From Bolinopsis microptera (lineage: Eukaryota; Ctenophora; Tentaculata; Lobata; Bolinopsidae): a stretch of DNA of 64,000 nucleotides. The stretch lies in contig NC_087078.1 in NCBI RefSeq assembly GCF_026151205.1, positions 4,171,675-4,235,674 of the forward strand, written 5' to 3'. The number at the start of each line of letters is the position of its first letter. The stretch's first letter is position 1. This document shows positions 19,601 through 34,600 of this stretch, piece after piece. The notes beneath the pieces are model-generated. The model was not told where the DNA came from. It worked only from the letters and a program-made list of their open reading frames with translations, and made no database searches. The position numbers and the translations under genes are program-made.

Positions 19601-22600
19601 AGGAGGTGAAACAGATAGTAAGAAATAATCTAAAACAACATTGACCATATTAGTAGCAAATTGATCATAATAATAAAATGTTTGCTGTGTAAAACTAACT
19701 AATTGTGGCTGTGTAGTGTGTAAATTCTAAACTAACTAATTGTGGCTGTGTGTAAACTGTAAAACTAACTAATTGTGGCTGTGTGTAAACTGTAAAACTA
19801 ACTAATTGTGGCTGTGTGTAAACTGTAAAACTAACTAATTGTGGCTGTGTGTAAACTGTAAAACTAACTAATGGTGGCTGTGTGTAAACTGTAAAACTAA
19901 CTAATTGTGGCTGTGTGTAAACTGTAAAACTAACTAATTGTGGCTGTGTGTAAACTGTAAAACTAACTAATTGTGGCTGTGTGTAAACTGTAAAACTAAC
20001 TAATTGTGGCTGTGTAGTGTGTAAACTGTAAAACTAACTAACTGTGGCTGTGTGTAAACTGTAAAACTAACTAATTGTGGCTGTGTGTAAACTGTAAAAC
20101 TAACTAATTGTGGCTGTGTGTAAACTGTAAAACTAACTAATGGTGGCTGTGTGTAAACTGTAAAACTAACTAATTGTGGCTGTGTGTAAACTGTAAAACT
20201 AACTAATTGTGGCTGTGTGTAAACTGTAAAACTAACTAATTGTGGCTGTGTGTAAACTGTAAAACTAACTAATGGTGGCTGTGTGTAAACTGTAAAACTA
20301 ACTAATTGTGGCTGTGTGTAAACTGTAAAACTAACTAATTGTGGCTGTGTGTAAACTGTAAAACTAACTAATTGTGGCTGTGTGTAAACTGTAAAACTAA
20401 CTAATTGTGGCTGTGTGTAAACTGTAAAACTAACTAATGGTGGCTGTGTGTAAACTGTAAAACTAACTAATTGTGGCTGTGTGTAAACTGTAAAACTAAC
20501 TAATTGTGGCTGTGTGTAAACTGTAAAACTAACTAACTGTGGCTGTGTGTAAACTGTAAAACTAACTAATTGTGGCTGTGTGTAAACTGTAAAACTAACT
20601 AATGGTGGCTGTGTGTAAACTGTAAGACTAACTAACTGGTGGCTGTGTGTAAACTGTAAAACTAACCAGTAACTTGGTAGTCTCCCCCAGGTAAGTGTAT
20701 AGGAATACTCATAGGTTTGCTGTGGAGGTAGGGTTTACCACAGGTAGCTTCTATCTCTAACCTACAGGGGTGGTGCTGTCTCTTACCAAACGCTGAGGGA
20801 GGAGGGTGGGGTTACCAGAGGTAGTAACAACAATATTAACAACAGTATTAACAACAATATTAATAATGTAGTGTTAACAAAACTTCTTCTCATAACATTT
20901 CCAGCATTCACAACAAACTAAATGTCAACGTGGTAAAAAGTTTGGGTATTAACCCTATAGTTTTCGATTGCTTAAAATTTGATGCAGTACGTTTTTTGAT
21001 TTTACATTTTTACAGTTCAATTTAAGCACATTATAATTCATTATTACTTTAACTTATCATGTTTAGGCATCTTATAGATCTGTTTAATTCATATAATCTG
21101 TTTCAATTTAAACTATTATTGATATGTTTAATTCAAATAATATGTTTCAATTTAAGCTATTACTATAGATCTGTTTAATTTATATAATCTGTTTCAATTT
21201 AAGCGTAATATTGATCTGTTTAATTCATAGAATATCTTTCAATTTAAGCTATTATAGATCTGTTTAATTCATATAATATGTTTCAATTTAAGCGTATTAT
21301 TGATCTGTTTAATTCATAGAATATGTTTCAATTTAAGGTATTATGTATCTGTTTAATTCATAGAATATCTTTCAATTTAAGCTATTATAGATCTGTTTAA
21401 TTCATATAATATGTTTCAATTTAAGCGTAATATTGATCTGTTTAATTCATAGAATATGTTTCAATTTAAGCTATTATAGATCTGTTTAATTCATATAATC
21501 TGTTTCAATTTAAGCGTATCATTGATCTGTTTAATTCATATAATCTGTTTCAATTTAAGCGTATTATTGATCTGTTTAATTCATATAATATGTTCCAATT
21601 TAAGCTATTATTGATCTGTTTAATTCATATAATACGTTTCACCGGTTACCCGGTTTCTCTCGAACTACTTCAATTTAACTAGTAGTGAAGTTCCTATTTA
21701 TGTATACAGTTCACATAAGTACATTAGATAATTAATAGGTAATTAATTGACGTATCAGAGTTAAATCAACAGTTTCATAATTGGGACAATTGGTATGTGG
21801 CTTTGAAGCTATTTTTAAGTTATCGTCTGATTTTGACAGTAAATTCGAAATTACGTAGAAACCCACACGAATTTCAGCTAATTCAGACCACAAGCAATAT
21901 TATAAAAACAGACTGTGTAATTTTTATTTTTTGGTGGAATTTTAACCACACTAAAATGAGATGTTAGTTACCCACAGTTACAATGAAACTACAATACCCC
22001 GCTACAACAATTAATTTTACTTAACTAAATACCCCAAATATAGTTTACTTACTAAACCCACCTAGACATCTCTTGAGCACTTTAATACAGTACCCAGCGA
22101 ATCTTCCAGCGTTAGTTTTCTGTTCAGAGTACCTCTCCAGGTGCGCTTTTAAATACGACATCACCCGACCTGATAGTAAAGTTATTAGAGGAGGTTTTAT
22201 TAGTTATTAGAGGAGGTTTTATTAATAAAACACCAGGATGTGATGAAATCACAAGATTTAAGGGACAATTTTAAAGGAATAAGTTTGCCAAAATTATAAC
22301 TTTTAACGATCCATGATTATATCAATTCCACCTAACTTAAACAATAAACAGTACACACTATAGTTACTATACTACAGTTATATATACTATAGTAACGACA
22401 CTAGTAACAGTACCTTTAGGAGTGATAAAAGGGATGACAGTAGCCAGTACATGCCAGTAAGCAAGGTGTTCACGAGATTGTCTGTGTGTTTGTTTCAGTA
22501 GCTGACAGTACAGTTCGTTAACCAGTTCTACGCTGGTCAGGGTGAGGAGGGTTCGTGATGCGTTGTACAGGTCCCGTGGCTGGAGGGATGGGGTTTGTAA

Positions 22601-25600
22601 GGAACTGAGCTATTTATAGATTATATTAGCAGTAAAGAGTTGTAGTGTAAGTTATTTTGATATTTCCAAATAAAATCGGGTATGATATTTTTTATATTCA
22701 TGCAATATGCAGGATGCAACTGTGGTAGGCACTAGGCGTGTTTAATTATTAAATGACAGACAGCATGTATATTGTATGTTGCCAATTAATTGATTAATTA
22801 AACAGTTTCTTCCAGGAAATAACAACTTTAATATAATAACACCCTCATGACTGGATCGCTTGTCTCAGTAATTAACAAATAGGGGTATAGACAAGAATAA
22901 TCACTACACAATTATACAATTAACTCGCATAATTACCATATTTAAGTAATTTACTCACGTTCTCAGCGTACTCGTGAAGAGTCTTGTTGATGCGTATAGC
23001 AATGGAGGTATGGTAAGGAGAGGAGAGGTTAGTTAGTGGGTTAGAGAGAGGTTTGGAGCTATGAGACAGGGTCGGGGAGCTCAGCACTTGCTTTACCTGG
23101 CTCTGAAACACAAGGAAATATTTTAATACGGATATTAAACATAAAAATATTATGTTCATACGTGGGTTCCGATCAAGATATTCTCCTGTGACAACATTCA
23201 GTATCAATTCATTCAGATAGTCACTGATTAAATAAATTCGCTCATTTAGACCGGGTCTCATACAAAAGGGTATATCATTCAAAGAAAATGTTGACAATTT
23301 AAAAACTTTTGTTGTCAAGTATTCACAATTTGGAGCTCAGCGTAAATTTTGTTATTTGTTTGCTTTGTTGTCAACGGATTTGTGCAAAAGTTTATTATAT
23401 TTTAGCGAATTTGCAACTGAAATTTGAAATTCCTCGCTTGAAACATTCTATTTCTAGATATATTTAATAGTTAAATCATGCAAGTTAAAATTATCTTTGT
23501 CTATAAGAATTCACAGCGAGGGAGAATTAGTGAGCACCTCGCAGAGAAGCCTTGGCAGTAGCGCTATTTTTAAACAGGCCCTGTCTGCGTAATTACTTAT
23601 TTATTACTTGCAACAAAACTGCATTCATAAGCGTGCAGGAGTTTTTGTGGCTTTAACATTGCATCATGTCAGATGCAGTGTGGGTCTTATCGTCATACTG
23701 TCATACCATAACTATCTCATAACATAACTATCTCATAATAATACTAACTCTCGTAAGTAAAGAGTACAAATTCCCACACAAACATTGGTGTGTATAATGT
23801 TTATACTTTATCTGTTGGGTTACATTACTGGTCTAAATAAAGGCTAACATGCAATAATCAGGATCAATATAACTCAGAGTTGCGCGCTTGCACGTGCACG
23901 TGCATAACTTGCACGTGCTTACTTACATCAGATCCGGCACGTGCCAGTTTACACATGATTGCTCTACAGCAAGAACAGGGGACCTCAAATTCCCCTGATG
24001 AACTTCCCTTGATAGAAGTCAATTAAATAACTAATTGACCAATTTATTTTTAAAACTTCAGTTTGTAAAAATAAAATATAGCTTAACGATGATCACATTC
24101 TTCACGCGGATAATTCCCCGAGCTGCAATCAAGCAATCAATTATAACTACAATTAACCGTGTTGAGAAGGGTAATTTAACACGCCCTAATGAGGGGTGTG
24201 ATCGGTAATTGAGCTTGTGCAGATAAGCCAAGCTAGTAGCTAGGCGTGCTATTAGATAAGCTATGCTATTAGATGTTCTAATTGTGAACACGTGCACTCT
24301 TCACACGAAGATGCTGTTAAGATCATGATGAGAAATAGCTAAATAGCAAGTTTTAGGTCGCTCCGTGGAATCCTCACATTCTATTTTTAACATAACTTAA
24401 ACCTAACATAGTTTTATCAATAGAATTCGTTAAATGCAGCTTGCTAAATAGTTGCGATGCGCGGTCATTTATTGAGTTCGACAACTAAATGATCCGCTGA
24501 TGTGCTGTGATCTAATCAAAATATCATATTAAAATATTGGCAATGTAATTATGTAAAGTGTCATATTGAAATGTTGCTGCTCTCCGGACGTAGTAACACT
24601 GCCAAACTACTCATGGTACCCGAGTATATTTGTGGGGGCAGTTAATATTATCCGCATATTATATCTAAAGTCAAACACAAGGAAAGTATTTAAAAGGAAC
24701 TCACCTCGCCCATATACTTCATCTTTTCGAGAAGTCTCTCAAACTCTGTCTCAGCTTCAGGCTGAGTTAACGGAGACAACTGAAAATAAAACGGTGAGCC
24801 TCTTAAAATGGTGCCACACAGATATATATTTTATTTTGTCACACAGATATATATTTTATTTTGAATACATTTCTTAGTACTGTCTGGTTGAAAGCTACAT
24901 TTCCAAGTTGTAAATTTGAGTAATAATAGCGTGTTAATGCGGGATAGAGAAACTCCAAGCTAGTTACTGTGTGTAGTATTCCCTTGAGATTACTTGCTAA
25001 AGTTATACTAAATTCTTTAATTACATTCTAGTCATGTTCCCAGGAATAATATTTAGAGCACAACAAGTAAAAAAGTCCAAAAATTAAAATAATATCGCAC
25101 ATAATCTTCGTTATGTAACATTATGGTAGACATACAGACGGCCGAACCCAGGAAAAGAAAGGAGAATTAATAGATCACATAGATAGATAATAAATGAGGT
25201 AATTGGTTAATTAAAAAGCGATAATGCTAATTATAGTTTGATAGTTGGTGACGAAGTGAGTCTCCACTCAGTGTTTCAAAACAATTAGTTGTCGACGTTT
25301 CGGCAACACGCCTTTGTCATAGACAGGACGTAACGTTACAACAACTTACATAGCTCAATAAATGTAATAGATTTATAGTGTTGTACACTGATCGACCCAC
25401 TCTTAAGAGCGAAGAAAGATTACCGATAATGCTAATTACTAATTAGTTAATTACAAATTAGTTAATTACCTGAGAATCCTCGTCCTCGCCAGGTGGCAGC
25501 TCATAAGGGTGGTCGGTAAAGGATACTTGTTCTGTAACCGTGTAGGTGGGTAGTTTACCTATACTGCTCTTCACACCTGACAAATAACACAGGGTTAATT

Positions 25601-28600
25601 ATACTTTTATAGGGTTTAGGGGGACATCTCTATTTGTTAAGTCATAATTAGTTAGTTCTTTAGCAGAAATAACCTATTTGATGTTAAAATAATATTAATA
25701 ACGGCGGATCATTCATAAAACGGATATAATACAAATATTCTGGCAATCTATTTTTGGCTGGAACATTCTGACACAGGAATCTGTAAATGCGCTGACTCGA
25801 TTTTACACCATTTACTGAAAGATCTGGATAGCTATTTCTGGAACGTTGCTATTTTTGGACAATATTAATCAAATATGTGCTCTTTACAACCCCTAAGAGT
25901 TTATTAAGAGGGTTAAATCGGAGTTATGGAACTTTACTGAGTATTTAAATATGTTTAAAATTTCATTTAACATTTGTGGCAGCAATGCTACACACAAAAT
26001 AGGAGAGAACATTAATTGAACGGTATTTACAGAGAATAAAGATATAGTCCTAAACAGTAAGTATGAAGTACACCCTTCTTCTTTACATTAACTAGGTTTG
26101 TTTCTTACTAGAGCTGGGTTACTTAATATTAATTTGACAGAACCGCTCATGTAGCACAACCGAGAAACTTATATTTGGGTAAAACTGACTTTGTGGGGAT
26201 ACGACAATGAACTCGTTATAAAGGAAGATACAATTCAGTGTTCATTCGTCGGCAGAGATCAGATGATAATTATATGTATTGAAATGTGCTCTTGGATTGG
26301 TAATTAATAGTCACGTGTGAGGGCTAGGAGTTTGTCATTGGTAGATGTTAGGGCTCTGGCCCAGTGCCAACATGCCACTTTTGTTCAGACGGCATTGATA
26401 ACTCAGTATCTTGATATTAAATTAAGCCGATAAACAGCACAGTAAATGTTAGTAAATACTAAATATTCGCAAACAATGCTACGATATCCGGGTTTTTACC
26501 AGTTTTACGGCCGGTAACATACTTGAGTCGCTGCCAAATTAAATTGACAAGAGTTCTTCCATTCTACTTCTCAAAGTTTACTGGAAGCAGCGTCTCAAAT
26601 ATGTGTCTAGCTGCACTGAGGCTAGTGCGACCCAGTACAGACCCAGCACAGACCAGTTCAACACGCACTCCTGTCTGCCGATACACTTCAATGATTTTAA
26701 AAATAAACTTAGCGGAATATTAACGGACACCAGTCTGGCTAAGAGATGACAATAACAAAACAGCCATTCAAGCGCTATCAGAGATATTTCGCCGGGACAA
26801 ATTGTAACTCTCCAGAAAGATCTCAAGGAATTTAAAACATGTGCCATGATCGGGATGAGTATCTTCTTCAGAATTAATAAGTTTTTACTTCATGATAGTG
26901 CAGTTAAAGGTCAGAGATACGTATTATTATTAAGATATTGTGTTCTCATTTCATTTTCATTTCATTTTGATTTCTCAGGATATCTTGTTATCAGGATATT
27001 GTGTTCTCAGGATATTGTGTTCTCAGGATATCTTGTTCTCAGGATATTGTGTTCTCAGGATATCTTGTTCTCAGGATATATCTTGTTCTCAGGATATCTT
27101 GCCTTACATCTCAATTTGGTTAAGGTATATCTTATATTACAGGCAGTTTTTAAAAAGTACATAATATTATAAGGTTGGTTAAGGTTGTTGAACTGAAACC
27201 TTTCAACAGCTCTAGAACCAGCCCTCCGTAAACCCTACTATACCAAACCTTCCCTCAACACGTCTACGCTATAACACGACAAAACAGAGACACTACATTC
27301 ACTGTAGGGCTACTTCATTGTTCTGGAGTGTTCTCTTGAAGAAGGGTCGGATTTGACCACAATGTGATCATCATTCTACAACATCTGTACATGTATAAAA
27401 TATCTAGCCAGTGAGAGTGAAAGTGAGAGTGAAAGTGATGATGGATGTGGGGTGGTTTGTTAGAGCCTGTTTATCAATTACTAGAGCATCTTGTGATGAA
27501 CCTTTAGCTTTGACGTGTGATGACATCCAATAATCGGGTGAGTAGTACACCAACAAAATATACAAGTTAGATCACGTGACTATAAAATAGGGGAGAGTTG
27601 TATCACACCAATTGGTTTGGTGTCCAAACTGCAAAGTCGACACTAACCCAGACTACGTAATCGTTAATAGTCCTGTGAACAGTCCCCTCCTATACCCCCT
27701 ATACCCCTATATGTCCCATATTATACCCGGCCCCTAAACCCCCTCTATAGGTGTTGATAGATTACTATAACTAGTAGCCCCGTTACCGTGGGACAATGTA
27801 GCAGAGTTTATCTGGTGGTATGTAATATAAAGGGGATATTATTTCTAATGATCTCCGGTTAGATTAAATTTTAAAGAACCTGATAGTATAGTGGTAAAAG
27901 TTGAGTTGTAAAAAGCTGTACTTCTGTTATTCGCAAGTACAAGAAGAGAATGATAAGGGAATTGAGGATGTACATGACTTTGAGGATGTACGTGACCTTG
28001 AGGATGAATGTGACTCTTAATTGTTGATTCGTTGTAAAACCCTTCAACTGTGGGGATTGATTCGGATCAGCGACTTCCTTACTCAGTGAACTGAGAGGTA
28101 CATGGCCTCCTGGCTGGGTGAACAAGGATGTAAGTTGTCTTATCAGAGATCCCACTATCTTTGATATTAGAAACCCGTGGTGAAAACCCCTCTAACAGGC
28201 AGGACTCTCCAACTTCAGTTCCCCGGAGCAGTGAGTCTCAGTACATACAAAATGTAATTTAGCCACTAATAAGCTATGTTATTGTAGGTTTAATAGAGCC
28301 AAATGGCGGTAATGGTATAGCTGGTTAGGCAATAAGCTACAGTTTATTGATTTCCTGTTCCAGTGTGTTGTGTTTTGTGCAACTCTACCCCACAGTACAA
28401 ATGGTACTAACTACTGGTATTCACAGTTCTGGTTCTCACTGAGAAATGTCTCACACTTTCTCATAGTCCGAAGATTCACGTACGTCATACTCTAGTTCGA
28501 CAACTTCGGTACTTGTCGAACTAGAGTCCAGGTAGCGTACCATAGATCGACAGTCCAAGTTCTTTAGTCGAGCTAGAGTCTAGGTAGGGCACTCGACAGA

Positions 28601-31600
28601 ATGGAACTTTAGGGTTTGTTGTGTCGAAACATAAAGTAGTACGTGTCGAGAACCCATAAAGCCCACATTATCTGTGAAACCGGCTAACTTCATGCAGTAT
28701 ATCCTTACAATGCCGAGGTTTATGGGTAGTTCCTGGCTCCTACCACTTCCAGTTCTATAGACATACCACGTATTGTAGGTCACGTATTGTAGGTCACGTA
28801 TTGTAGGTCACGTATTGTAAAGTCCCACATCTAGTCCACTACACGACTAGGTCACTCAGTACTTCACATTCTACTTCACTGACTACTCCACTCTACTTCA
28901 CTCTACTGACTACTTCACTGACTACTTCACTGACTACTCCACTCTACTGACTACTTCACTGTCCACCCCACACTCTACCTGACTTCAGAGTTAGCAGGTT
29001 CTAGAGGACCCTGGCGGGAGTAGGAACCGACTAGACCCAGTAAGTAAAACCCTACACAGACATCTTGTGGAGTTCTGGGGAAATGTTAGATCCTGCCAGA
29101 CGCTTAGTCAGTGTTACGTGCCGGCGCCAACACACTCAGCATCTATAATACTAGTACTACACACTAATACTACAAGTTCAAATATTTCATTTAAAGTTTT
29201 CTTAAAATATTAATTTAAAATGCTAATAGATTGACATCTTTAGTACTACTACTACAATATTACTTGCTACTCTTCAATGTCTCCAAATATACAATGTCTC
29301 CAAATATACAAATATGTATATTCCCACTCAAAACATCCCACTCCGTTACGTTTTACTTAAAAGATGAGAGTAACTCTTCAGTTTAACTGTATCAAACTTG
29401 TGTACATTGTTTAATTGTGTTTAAAGTGTAATTAAGGTAGGAGTAGTGTCTCAATTCAGTCTAATTAACTCTTCTTTTATCTCTTTATATCTGTGTGTCA
29501 CACTCTGTATCATATTCTGTAAACACGTTTATCACATCTTGATACGGAGTGCAGACAGTTCATCTAAAAACTAATGGGTATTATTTTACGAAGTCGTTGT
29601 TTAAAGTTAACTTAAGAAGACATAGTTAATATTGTTGGTTTAAGCCATGATCATATTTTGATATATGACAGCAGGGGTTTTAAGGGTTTGTGATAAATTT
29701 AAGCTGGGCGCTAGTAAGTAGGAGAACACATGTGCAGTTGCTAAGATACCATCTGCAGTTGCTAAGATACCATCTGGATAGATACGGTATATATGCTCCA
29801 CTAATATCTAGTGGTAGTGACACTACCACTTATATCTAAACACACATATCTAGACACGGTTCATGGTCCAGGAACGCAGTGTACGTGACCAAGAAGAAAC
29901 ACTAGTAAACTGAGAGACAGTCACTACCACTACCACTAGACTACAGTATCACTACCAGTGTGCAGGTTTCACACGGTACTAGTTGCTCTCCAGCTAAATC
30001 TACCGTATCTCTCACAAACTCCTACAATATAGGAGTCCTATATTATAGGAGTCCTGTATTATAGGAGTCCTGTATTATAGGAGTCCTGTATTATAGGAGT
30101 CCTGTTTTATAGGAGTCCTGTATTATAGGAGTCCTGTATTGTAGGAGTCCTGTATTGTAGGAGTCCTGTAATATTACTGTTCTCATAATATCTATACCAA
30201 ACACGACTATAAAGTGGGAGATTTGAGTATTCTTATACTTATTGTGGTGAGTCATAACAGCTTAGCTTCAACCAGACTCATCTTTACAGGGTGGTGAGAT
30301 TCTAACTACAATTCTAGCTCTAACTCTAACGAGGTGGTGTTAGTCACGACTGATAAACACGGTGTTAATTTGTGACTAACACCACCTGTTTAGACTTCTA
30401 GCAGGGAAATCATTAGAGTTACTGCTAGAATTGTACATAGTTAGAATCTCACCACCCTCCAGTGGTCTACTGCAGGGCGATGTTAGATCACCTGAAGTGG
30501 GGTCAGAAGAGTTGGAGTTACAATCACTAGCACTCAGAGCCAGCATATAAGTGTTGCCTCTCACTCACTGGTTATCACCACTTTATCTTCCAGTCAGTGA
30601 CGAGTTTTCAAACTCAGCGGCCAATCAGGACTCACAGTTTCGAGCGTTTCGCCAATAAGAAGCCGGGAGAGTGGACAGTAACAGTTGCAACTTACCACGC
30701 TTCTTTGACATTATAACCAACTTTTCCGCATCAGATCCACTTTCCCATCTGTTTTCATGTCGCCAGTACTGCACACCACCAATCAGAGACAGAGTTAAGC
30801 CTCCTCCTCCAATCACAGTCGAGCATGGCAGTCACGTGACAAAAACAAGGACCATTGTTCTAAAGAACGGTTAAAGAAGCTTCTTTTAGTGACAGAACAC
30901 TGGAGAGACATGAGCATCTGGCACTCTGGCAGTCAGCCCGTCTTCTATTCTGTAAACACAGTGAAGGTAAACACGGTCTTCATCTCGCATCCGCTCTACA
31001 ACCCTCTACAAGCAGTGAGGTAGCCAAGAGAAGCAACCAGAAGAAGGAGTGAGAGGGATCATCCAGTTATGTTGGAGAATCACGGTCATGTGACTGAAAA
31101 GACTTCTTACGGCTAGTAATATATTAAAATAATAATAGTACTGGCCGACAACCTGTCTTCATATACTTTGTAAATACTTGGAGTTTAAGTCGTAAACCGG
31201 AAAATAGGAGATGGAGAATTTTAAATTGTATTTAGAATAAAATATAAATATAAGTATGATATTATAGAATATAGTCATTAATGTTTAATTCTTGGAGCTG
31301 TGGCACAAAGGGAGAAAACCTGGTGGCGGCCCTGATTTTTTGCAAAGCAGGAAAAATTAGCAGCGAACTTTAAATATTTAGAAATATTTTGCAGAAAAAT
31401 ATTGTCAGCCGGGAAATTTCAGGTATTTGATTAAGAATGATTAGTACGTCAGGAATTTCGGTAACCTAATTTCGGGGAAGATAACTTTTTCTCAGAGAAA
31501 TCCGTTGTAAAAATACGCTTAATCTACAACAATTTTGTTTCTGTAATTTTAACAATTTAGTGGTCTGCAAGTAAGAGCTGAGCTGAGCAGTCAGGCACCA

Positions 31601-34600
31601 TTGAGTCGTATATTCTGAAGACTAGTTAGTCATTTTATTGGAGCATTTTATAAAAGAATATAAATTTAAATTGCGGAACTCAGTAGTCAGTAATAAACAA
31701 TTTATTCGACGACTTTTGCACCACGGTTTTTAGACATCTACTAGACACTACGTTCTAGTTCTACTCTACAGTTTACACTCTAGTTCTACTTATAATATTA
31801 TAATCTTACAGATATGTATCATTAACACTGTCATGTAACACTGTCATGTAACATATTAAAGTGACATAATGACGAGTGTTAATTAACATAAAATGAGGAT
31901 ATTATGACGATATTATTTAAAGTGATTTCTCAGAGGTCTACTGGAGATATGACAAGAGTACAGTTAGTTATGAGACTTAAGTCCTACAGTTCACCCTTGC
32001 TGCAGCTAGTTCTTTACCTAGTTGCAGTTAATTCTATAACTAGATTCAGTAACAATCTGTTCACGCCTCAGTAGGTTAACAGGCTAATCCTTTGTTCTGC
32101 AAATTATTAAACAACAACAATAATTCTATAAGGGAGAAGTATTATATTTAATAGGTCTGATAACTGTAGATAATTTACTTTAACTTATAGCAACAAGGGT
32201 GTTTAATATTATTGGCTAGCTGTAATTTGACCTCTTATAGAGGTATAACTATAGATATAAATAAATCTATAATTATAACGTTTTCCTGAGTAGCAGGAGT
32301 ATTAGTAATTCTGTATATTATTCCTTCAACTAACTGAATACTCTGCGGTGAGTCTAGTACTGTCATCTGTGCGGTGCCCCTGCAGACACGGCCATACACT
32401 GTCTGTCTCCACGATAGGGTAGGATAATATCATTTTACTAAATTACGGAACTTTAATGTCTTATAGAGACATTATTCTTGTCCAAATGGCCAGTAAATGT
32501 CTTAGTTCATAGATATTTTCCCATCAAAGTTACTCCCGCCAAGATCGAGAAGTCTCAACTGCGTGCCCAATCACGTTTTATCGTTTTAAATTCTAATTTC
32601 TGGATGAATCTAATGATAAATATTTCCGATAAGAACGTCATGATCAAGCTATCTAATAATTTATAATATGATCACTGAAACAATTGAATAGCTGATAAAG
32701 CTCGCATGATAACCACGTGTCACGTGGTGACCGTGTGTTATTATGATTACTTTACCTACAGTTCCCACCAACTTCACAGCAACTTCACACCTGTAGTTAC
32801 ATGCAATCAGACTCCGCACGAGGCAGAGCCAATTGTAAACATACGATCAATTAAAACTCACAGAATGAGCGCTCAATTGCAATTGTTCATTGACACAATA
32901 GGATTCCCGATTATTCTCAATCATTGATCTCGTGGTTATCTAATATGATTGGATCATGACTCTCAACTCGGCTGCTGATTGGATAATGACTCTCAACTCG
33001 GCTGCTGATTGGCCAGTGACTCTCAACTCGGCTGCTGATTGGCTATCAGCATATGATTCTTAAGGGATGTGGGCTAGTTCCCTATAACGTGACCGCCTTG
33101 TTTAAATAATGATTTAAAAAGAAGAAGCTGTATCAGCCCGACATTTGTTGCAACTTTTACAAACTGTATCATGAAGGAGCATATTATCACTATTTTAAAA
33201 GTTTATTCTCACAATTTACCGCTCCACTTATATCCACGTTCCACAGACTCCGCATTACTAGTAATAGTTAATACTAGCACATGTAAAACTACCTCTACTT
33301 GCTTGATCGTTTGACTACCCAAGTGGTACAACAAGTCTGACACAATGTCTGAAGATTACCTGTTAGAATCACTCCTCACTCTAGATACATATTACATATC
33401 CTGAAAACGTGATTGTTTGACTACCCAAGTGCAATGTCTGGACAGTATCTCTTACAAAGAGCAGAATTTACAGTCACATCTCAAGATACATATCCCGAAA
33501 ACGTGATATCTAGCTCGGGGTTTTAGAGGGAGTTAATGTGAAACTAATGAAGCGTTGAGAGGTGTAGACCCTCCAGACACTGTGATACCTTGTTGTGGGT
33601 ATCACTGTGAATATATCCAAACACTGTGGTATTTCAGAGGGGTTTCATGTTTGATTTCATGACTAACTGGCGGCACGAGCCTAACAAAGAGGGAGGACAG
33701 CTGAAGTAAATGTGATCCTGTTGTGAGGTGTTCTACAAGGTGAGGTGTTGTACCAGTGTCTACAGAGTAGCTAAAATTAGGATCCCTTTGTAACCAGTTC
33801 TGTCAGAGGTTCACAGTAGAGACTAAAGACCATCACTAAAACTGAGATCTGTCACCGTGTTCTTGTTCACGGCTACTTCTATAATAACAGTGCTGAGTTT
33901 GAGAGAGCACAGTAGAGTTAGGTAGAACTGTGTTCATTATTGTTAGCTAGGCAGACTGTTAGCTAGGCGAACTCCTGGTCAAAAAGAAGCCGTTTCAGCA
34001 AACTTAGAATCTGTTTTATAAAACTACAAATATTTAATAGTTTTTACAGAGGTCTACCAAAAGTTTTATCAACAACAATTGACTTATTTACACCCTTGTA
34101 AATAGCACTTTCTAATTATTGTTCACTCTAAACAACCTGCAGAAAACCTCCCTAAAGTTGTCCTACACAGATTAAAATATTGTAAACAGCTGGTTTGTCG
34201 TTAGACAGTGTCACCAGCTAACTTGGTAACCTAGCTGACCGTTACCTGGTAACTTGTTTCTTGATTACCTGGTAAGTGGTAACTTGTTTCCTGATTACCT
34301 GGTAACCTGTTACCTGATTACCTGGTAACCTGTTACCTGGCAGAATATTAGAGACAGTTAACAATACACCTTTACTCAGCACACAGCTAGACAATACATC
34401 ATACATAACCCTCGCAGACTCTAACTCGTGTCAAATCTCTGAGTCAACTGTCAAAGCTATCATGTACACATTAGTCATCTTCTATTGCATTATAATAGAA
34501 TATGTGCTATATTTAGTGCGCCTCTCCCCGTTTAAAAGCAGTAATGACGTTATGCACTACAATTTGAAAGAGTTCTGAAGACTTGGTAAGAAGCAGTCTA

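Noticed and set aside
28040-28155. Possible phase 1-1 exon (LTSLFTQPGGHVPLSSLSKE) in the large intron
   Set aside because: Weak acceptor without a pyrimidine tract and a poor donor; the frame runs into a short tandem repeat.
30625-30816. Possible minus-strand exon (VQYWRHENRWESGSD...KKRG with GTAAGT donor)
   Set aside because: It has no pyrimidine-rich acceptor, would create a TGA if joined to the upstream exon, and overlaps the CCAAT cluster.
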